Part shown: piece by piece, positions 62,731 to 64,000 of the stretch
Layout of the letters: every line of letters starts with the position of its first letter
Numbering within the stretch: position 1 is the first letter of the stretch
NCBI GenBank assembly: GCA_020631355.1
Contig: JAHDHL010000017.1
Span: 1-64,000, forward strand
DNA from: Saprospiraceae bacterium
GTDB lineage: Bacteria; Bacteroidota; Bacteroidia; Chitinophagales; Saprospiraceae
Length of the DNA stretch: 64,000 nt
Direction of reading: 5' to 3'
Position numbers and translations under genes: made by a program
Notes under the pieces: model-generated
Told to the model about the DNA's origin: nothing
What the model saw: only the letters and a program-made list of their open reading frames with translations
Databases searched by the model: none

Positions 62731-63864
62731 TTGACAGAACTGGGGAGCAAACATAAACAGGCGATGATTATCGCCAATACTACTTGGAATATCCAGAATT
62801 TCAGACTGAATATTATTCAGATGCTTTTGGATAATGGCTTTGAGGTTACGACAGTAGCTCCGAATGACGAATTCATGGAATACCTCAAGGATTTTCCACA
62901 AGTAAAACACATCTCCCTTAAATACTTGAGTCGTAAAAGTCTGAATCCGCTTACTGATTTATCCTTGATTTTGGAATTGGGGCAAATTTACAAGCGGATT
63001 CAGCCTGACGTAACGATTCACTATACCATTAAGCCGAATATCTACGGAAGTATAGCGGCTTACAGGACTGGCCATAAATGTATATCTGTCGTAACGGGAT
63101 TGGGATATACGTTCATTCACAATGGCCTTATCGGTTTCATCAGTAAGATGTTGTACCGTATAGCATTGAAGACGAACCAAAAGGTCATCTTCGAAAACAA
63201 TGATGACCGCCTACTCTTTATCGACCAAAAAATAATGACTGCCAATAAGGCCATATCCGTTAAGGGTTGTGGTATTGATACCCATCATTTTTCTCCTAGG
63301 GAAATCCTGAATCCGGATAAGGATATCTTTCTTTTCATTGGCAGATTATTATACGATAAGGGCATCAGGGAATATGTCAGGGCAGCTGAGATAGTCAAGA
63401 AAAAACATCCTCATGCCCAGTTTTGGATAGCTGGTAATATCGATGAGGAAAATCCTGCTGCTATTACCCGTAGGGATCTGGACCAATGGATAAGGAAAGG
63501 TGTTATCGAATACAAGGGATTCGTTCATGATGTAAGGGATTTAATCCAACAATCGAGTTGTGTGGTATTGCCATCCTACAGGGAAGCCATAGCACGTGCA
63601 CTCCAAGAGGGAATGGCCATGGGTAAACCTGTCATTTCAACGGATGTGGCAGGATGTAGGGAAGCTGTGGATGATGGTAAGAATGGCTTCCTTGTTCCCG
63701 TTAGGGATGCCGTGGCCTTATCTAAGTCCATGACGAATTTCATGTCATTGAACCAGGACAGGAGAAAGGAAATGGGAGAGAATGGCCGAGCCAAGGTGTT
63801 GGGTCAGTTTGATGAGAGAATCATTGCAGAGGATTATCGGAAAATCATCGAGGATATCCTATAA
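62731..63864 (+). CDS. Glycosyltransferase family 4 (PglA/WcfS-like)
   Basis: 377 residues from a TTG at 62731, two bases after manC; an ATG at 62764 would still keep the N-terminal IIANTTWNIQNFRLNIIQ. It has DVTIHYTIKPNIYGSIAAY and SVVTGLGYTF in the acceptor domain and FLFIGRLLYDKGIREYVRAA, LPSYREAIARALQEGMAMGK and ISTDVAGCREAVDDG in the GT4 donor domain. The HYTIKPNIYGSIAA pattern is typical of transferases that add HexNAc or hexose to a lipid-linked acceptor. Confidence 0.88.
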   Translation: MTELGSKHKQAMIIANTTWNIQNFRLNIIQMLLDNGFEVTTVAPNDEFMEYLKDFPQVKHISLKYLSRKSLNPLTDLSLILELGQIYKRIQPDVTIHYTIKPNIYGSIAAYRTGHKCISVVTGLGYTFIHNGLIGFISKMLYRIALKTNQKVIFENNDDRLLFIDQKIMTANKAISVKGCGIDTHHFSPREILNPDKDIFLFIGRLLYDKGIREYVRAAEIVKKKHPHAQFWIAGNIDEENPAAITRRDLDQWIRKGVIEYKGFVHDVRDLIQQSSCVVLPSYREAIARALQEGMAMGKPVISTDVAGCREAVDDGKNGFLVPVRDAVALSKSMTNFMSLNQDRRKEMGENGRAKVLGQFDERIIAEDYRKIIEDIL

Positions 63865-63933
63865 CCACCTGTTGATAATCAGCATGAATCCCAATCGAAT
63901 CCTATCCCAGACAACCAATCCCAAATTTCGCCT

Positions 63934-64000
63934 TTGCCCTATATCGGTAAGGTTGTTTCCGTGCCTGTGATATTCTATAAGGGACTCGTCCGTAAAAAGC
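63934..64000 (+). CDS. Possible start of a further gene, cut by the window edge
   Basis: After the stop at 63864 one frame stays open to the end of the window. From a TTG at 63934 it would read MPYIGKVVSVPVIFYKGLVR and continue, with a hydrophobic/basic pattern that could be an N-terminal membrane segment. GTG at 63961 is another possible start. The fragment is too short to assign. Confidence 0.25.
   Translation, partial: MPYIGKVVSVPVIFYKGLVRKK

Noticed and set aside
1-64000. tRNA, rRNA, CRISPR array or phage genes
   Set aside because: I saw no cloverleaf or rRNA-like sequence, no regularly spaced repeats, and apart from the CI-like regulators no phage structural or integrase genes.

Overview
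This window is a polysaccharide biosynthesis locus from a member of the Bacteroidota. The assignment rests on the gene families present (an UpxY-type antiterminator behind a winged-helix gene, a DUF6089-type outer-membrane barrel, Wzi-like capsule proteins), on promoter-like TAnnTTTG boxes, and on an AT-rich composition with frequent TTG starts. I cannot name the genus from the sequence alone; a marine or otherwise sulfate-rich lifestyle is only suggested by the sulfation genes.

Layout. 1-3.1 kb is chromosomal flank: a minus-strand barrel protein, then lpxK and an alpha/beta hydrolase. 3.1-6.3 kb is a control region: two tandem HTH-S24 (LexA/CI-like) regulators, repeated operator-like motifs, several large hairpins, a winged-helix/nucleotidyltransferase-like protein and the UpxY antiterminator. 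From 5.1 kb to the right edge every gene is on the plus strand (about 53 genes in a row), mostly with tiny gaps or overlaps.

6.4-10.6 kb makes UDP-glucuronate (ugd) and activated sulfate (cysC, cysD, cysN). 10.7-14.3 kb makes dTDP-deoxyhexose (rmlB, rmlA, rmlC; no rmlD seen) and probably UDP-xylose. 14.3-27.2 kb is a first assembly block: Wzx flippase, a lipoprotein sulfatase, three sulfotransferases, Wzy polymerase, acyltransferase, two glycosyltransferases, the initiating phosphoglycosyltransferase and a Wzi-like protein. 27.2-34.7 kb encodes a TviB/WbpA-type dehydrogenase, an unusual pair of PLP enzymes, WbpE, WbpD and WbpB, and a TviC-like epimerase, which together predict an N-acetylated 2,3-diamino-uronic acid nucleotide. 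34.7-43.2 kb is a nonulosonic (sialic-type) acid module: NeuB, NeuC, NeuA, an unassigned GT-B enzyme, an MBOAT acyltransferase, two paralogous SGNH-type proteins and a PhyH-type dioxygenase. 43.3-62 kb is a second assembly block: two more sulfotransferases, a second Wzx, Wzy and Wzi, several glycosyltransferases, an AsnB-type amidotransferase, a WecB epimerase, a heparinase-like lyase, and Gmd/Fcl/ManC for GDP-mannose and GDP-L-fucose.

Taken together, the locus predicts one or two highly decorated, sulfated, acidic surface glycans containing uronic acids, a nonulosonic acid, fucose and probably rhamnose/xylose. The most unusual parts are the dedicated PAPS supply plus five sulfotransferases plus a sulfatase within a capsule-type locus, the unassigned PLP enzyme pair at 28.5-31.1 kb, the modification set around the nonulosonic acid genes, and the LexA-like tandem regulators with overlapping hairpins ahead of the antiterminator. 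Export components Wza and Wzc are not in the window.
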